From UBA6109 sp964506465 (GTDB taxonomy: Bacteria > Desulfobacterota > Syntrophia > Syntrophales > UBA6109), in contig CAZDLM010000006.1 of the NCBI GenBank assembly GCA_964506465.1, forward strand, positions 1 to 64,000: a stretch of DNA of 64,000 bases, read 5' to 3'. Positions 62,311 to 64,000 of the stretch are shown piece after piece. A model generated the notes under the pieces. It saw only the letters and a program-made list of their open reading frames with translations. It ran no database searches and was not told the origin of the DNA. Made by a program: the position numbers and the translations under genes. Positions within the stretch are counted from its first letter, which is position 1. Every line of letters begins with the position of its first letter.

Positions 62311-64000
62311 ATGGCGAAATGGAACAAGGAGAAGAGAGTTCTGGACCACGAGCACACGAATTTCTGGAAGTTCGATCTCAAGGAGGTAAGCGAACCCAAT
62401 CTCAAGAAAGATGTCTTCCCCTACGATGAAGTCTGCCGGATCGACTTCGATCACCGCTTGCTTCCCATCGATCCCGCCGCGGAGATCTTCATCACGGACA
62501 CGACGTTCCGCGACGGGCAACAGGCGCGTCCCCCGTACAGCGTCCAGCAGATCGTCGATCTCTTCGCGCTGATGAGCCGCCTGGGTGGCCCGAACGGCGT
62601 CGTCCGCCAGAGCGAATTCTTTCTGTACAGCGGCAAGGATCGCGAAGCGGTGAACCGGTGCCGGGAGCTCGGCTTGGCGTTTCCGGAGATCACCGGCTGG
62701 ATCCGGGCCAACAAGGACGATGCCCGGCTTGTCCGGGAAACGGGGCTTCAGGAAACCGGCATTCTCACGTCGGTATCCGACTACCACATCTTCCTGAAGC
62801 TGCAGAAGACGCGGCGGCAGGCGATGCACGAATACCTGGACGTCGTGACGTCGATCCTGGATGCCGGCATCCGGCCGCGCTGCCATTTCGAGGACCTGAC
62901 GCGGGCGGACATCTACGGGTTCTGCATTCCCTTCGCCCAGGAACTCATGAAACTGCGGGATCAGAGCGGCATCGACATCAAGATCCGCCTCTGCGATACC
63001 ATGGGGTACGGCGTGACGTACCCGGGCGCCTCGCTGCCCCGGAGCGTGGACAAGCTCGTGAGGGCCTTCATCGAAGATGCCGGCGTTCCCGGTCGCCTCC
63101 TCGAGTGGCACGGGCACAATGATTTCCACCGCGCCTTCAACAACGCCTCCAGCGCGTGGCTGTTCGGCTGCGCCGCCGCCAATGCGACGCTGCTGGGGCT
63201 CGGCGAACGGACCGGGAATCCCCCGCTCGAGGGCCTGATCATCGAGTATATCCAGCTCCGCGGCCGCACCGACGGGATCGATACGACGGTGATCACGGAT
63301 ATCGCCAACTATTTCCAGCGGGAGATCGGGGTGCGGATCCCCGAGAACTATCCCTTTGTCGGGGCAGAGTTCAATGTTACGCGGGCGGGGGTTCACGCCG
63401 ACGGTCTCATCAAGTCCGAAGAGATCTACAACATCTTCGATACGGCGAAGCTCCTGAAGCGGCCCATCGTCCCGATGATCACCGACAAATCCGGGAAGGC
63501 GGGGATCTCGCATTGGATCAACCTGAGACTGGGCCTTTCCGGCGATCACGCCATCGACAAGAGGCATCCCGGCGTCGCCAAGATCTCCAAGTGGATCACG
63601 GAGGAATACGAGGCCGGACGGCAGACGAGCATCTCGAACGAAGAGATGGAAAAGCGCGTACGCAAGTACATCCCCGAGTTGTTCCTGTCCGGACTGGAAA
63701 AGATCAAGCACCGGGCGGCGGAGGCCGCCATCGCCGTGGTGCGCCAGGTCGTGGAACACCCGGTCATGAAGACCATGAAGGCGGACGTTCAGGAACCGAT
63801 CATGCAGCAGATCATCGAGGAGAATCCCTCGATCCAGTTCGCCTACGTCGTCGACATGAACGGCCGCAAGATGACGCGCAACATCACCAACATCGCCGAC
63901 CGCGCCAAGTACGAGAACTACGGCGTCGGGACGGACCAGTCGGACCGCGAGTGGTTCATCTGCCCCCTGCAGACGGGCAAAATCCACGTGACAAACTTTT
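62311..64000 (+). CDS. HMGL-type synthase (Re-citrate/homocitrate synthase-like) with C-terminal sensor-like domain, truncated by the window
   Basis: Translated directly from 62311, where ATG follows GGAG by 7 bases; the frame stays open to the window end, 563 codons. The N-terminal 400 residues form an HMGL-type barrel: EIFITDTTFRDGQQARPPYS, HFEDLTRADIYGF, EWHGHNDFHRAFNN and LGLGERTGNPPLEG. This subgroup includes Re-citrate synthases of anaerobes and homocitrate or isopropylmalate synthases. The last part (IQFAYVVDMNGRKMTRNITN, then VGTDQSDREWFICPLQTGK) resembles a Cache/PDC-like ligand-binding fold, not the LeuA regulatory domain. Substrate is not determined. Confidence 0.85.
   Translation, partial: MAKWNKEKRVLDHEHTNFWKFDLKEVSEPNLKKDVFPYDEVCRIDFDHRLLPIDPAAEIFITDTTFRDGQQARPPYSVQQIVDLFALMSRLGGPNGVVRQSEFFLYSGKDREAVNRCRELGLAFPEITGWIRANKDDARLVRETGLQETGILTSVSDYHIFLKLQKTRRQAMHEYLDVVTSILDAGIRPRCHFEDLTRADIYGFCIPFAQELMKLRDQSGIDIKIRLCDTMGYGVTYPGASLPRSVDKLVRAFIEDAGVPGRLLEWHGHNDFHRAFNNASSAWLFGCAAANATLLGLGERTGNPPLEGLIIEYIQLRGRTDGIDTTVITDIANYFQREIGVRIPENYPFVGAEFNVTRAGVHADGLIKSEEIYNIFDTAKLLKRPIVPMITDKSGKAGISHWINLRLGLSGDHAIDKRHPGVAKISKWITEEYEAGRQTSISNEEMEKRVRKYIPELFLSGLEKIKHRAAEAAIAVVRQVVEHPVMKTMKADVQEPIMQQIIEENPSIQFAYVVDMNGRKMTRNITNIADRAKYENYGVGTDQSDREWFICPLQTGKIHVTNF

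Noticed and set aside
62056..63987. 643-residue minus-strand frame opposite the HMGL-type synthase
   Set aside because: Antisense shadow. The plus strand has clear HMGL motifs, a ribosome site and an open frame to the window end.

Overview
The window looks like a scaffold from a member of the Desulfobacterota (former Deltaproteobacteria), probably Syntrophales-like. This rests on content, not on a search: an indolepyruvate ferredoxin oxidoreductase pair, a branched-chain-type ABC importer interleaved with acyl/aryl-CoA ligases, a phosphoglycerate-mutase-like protein coupled to homoserine dehydrogenase, a Re-citrate-synthase-like enzyme, radical SAM proteins, and a PilS/PilR-type pair beside comEC. 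Base composition is GC-rich throughout except for an AT-rich island at about 17.05-17.3 kb. A run of 10 Ns inside hisS shows the sequence is an assembly scaffold. No CRISPR array, insertion sequence, rRNA or prophage was seen.

Layout. 1-1.25 kb: the 3' part of lon behind an AT-rich non-homologous end, then tRNA-Val and tRNA-Asp with a terminator. 1.35-7 kb (+): radical SAM protein, lnt, prfB with its programmed frameshift, and a LysM lytic transglycosylase. 7-13.1 kb (-): a tightly coupled run of small membrane protein, catalytic M16 peptidase, non-catalytic M16 partner, M20 hydrolase, phoH and ybeY. 13.3-17 kb: dCMP deaminase, family 9 glycosyltransferase, EamA transporter and a B12-type radical SAM protein. 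17.3-25.4 kb (+): a MerR/class III cyclase fusion behind a consensus promoter, then dtd, guaB, dnaE and a UPF0280 protein. 25.5-36.3 kb (-): a CbpA-like DnaJ, and a long run recG-hom-apgM-like-thioesterase-TPR-iorA-iorB-TPR. 36.5-41.3 kb (+): purM, purN, an FAD oxidoreductase-like protein, phosphofructokinase and rpmB. 41.4-44.6 kb: a secreted hypothetical protein, recJ and an AtpZ/AtpI-like gene pair. 44.8-53.3 kb (-): livK-livG-acyl-CoA ligase-livH-livM-livF followed by a PaaK-like ligase. 53.3-56.4 kb (-): a PilS/PilR-like two-component system divergent from comEC. 56.5-64 kb (+): comEC, hisS, aspS and a truncated HMGL-type synthase.

The most interesting reading is upstream of livK. A predicted promoter is followed by a 25-codon leader ORF with a Phe-rich stretch (FFGFFIYF), a 9-bp potential antiterminator and then a GC-rich hairpin with a T run, all before the livK start. 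This is the architecture of a phenylalanine attenuator, here in front of an import-and-activation operon. Other items worth attention are the MerR-cyclase fusion with paired repeats in its AT-rich promoter region, the proposed homoserine kinase coupled to hom, the hisS scaffold gap that appears to be a 4-bp contig overlap, and the sensor-like C-terminal domain on the terminal HMGL enzyme.

Starts are my choices, mainly from ribosome binding sites and family length. Every function is assigned from motifs read by eye.
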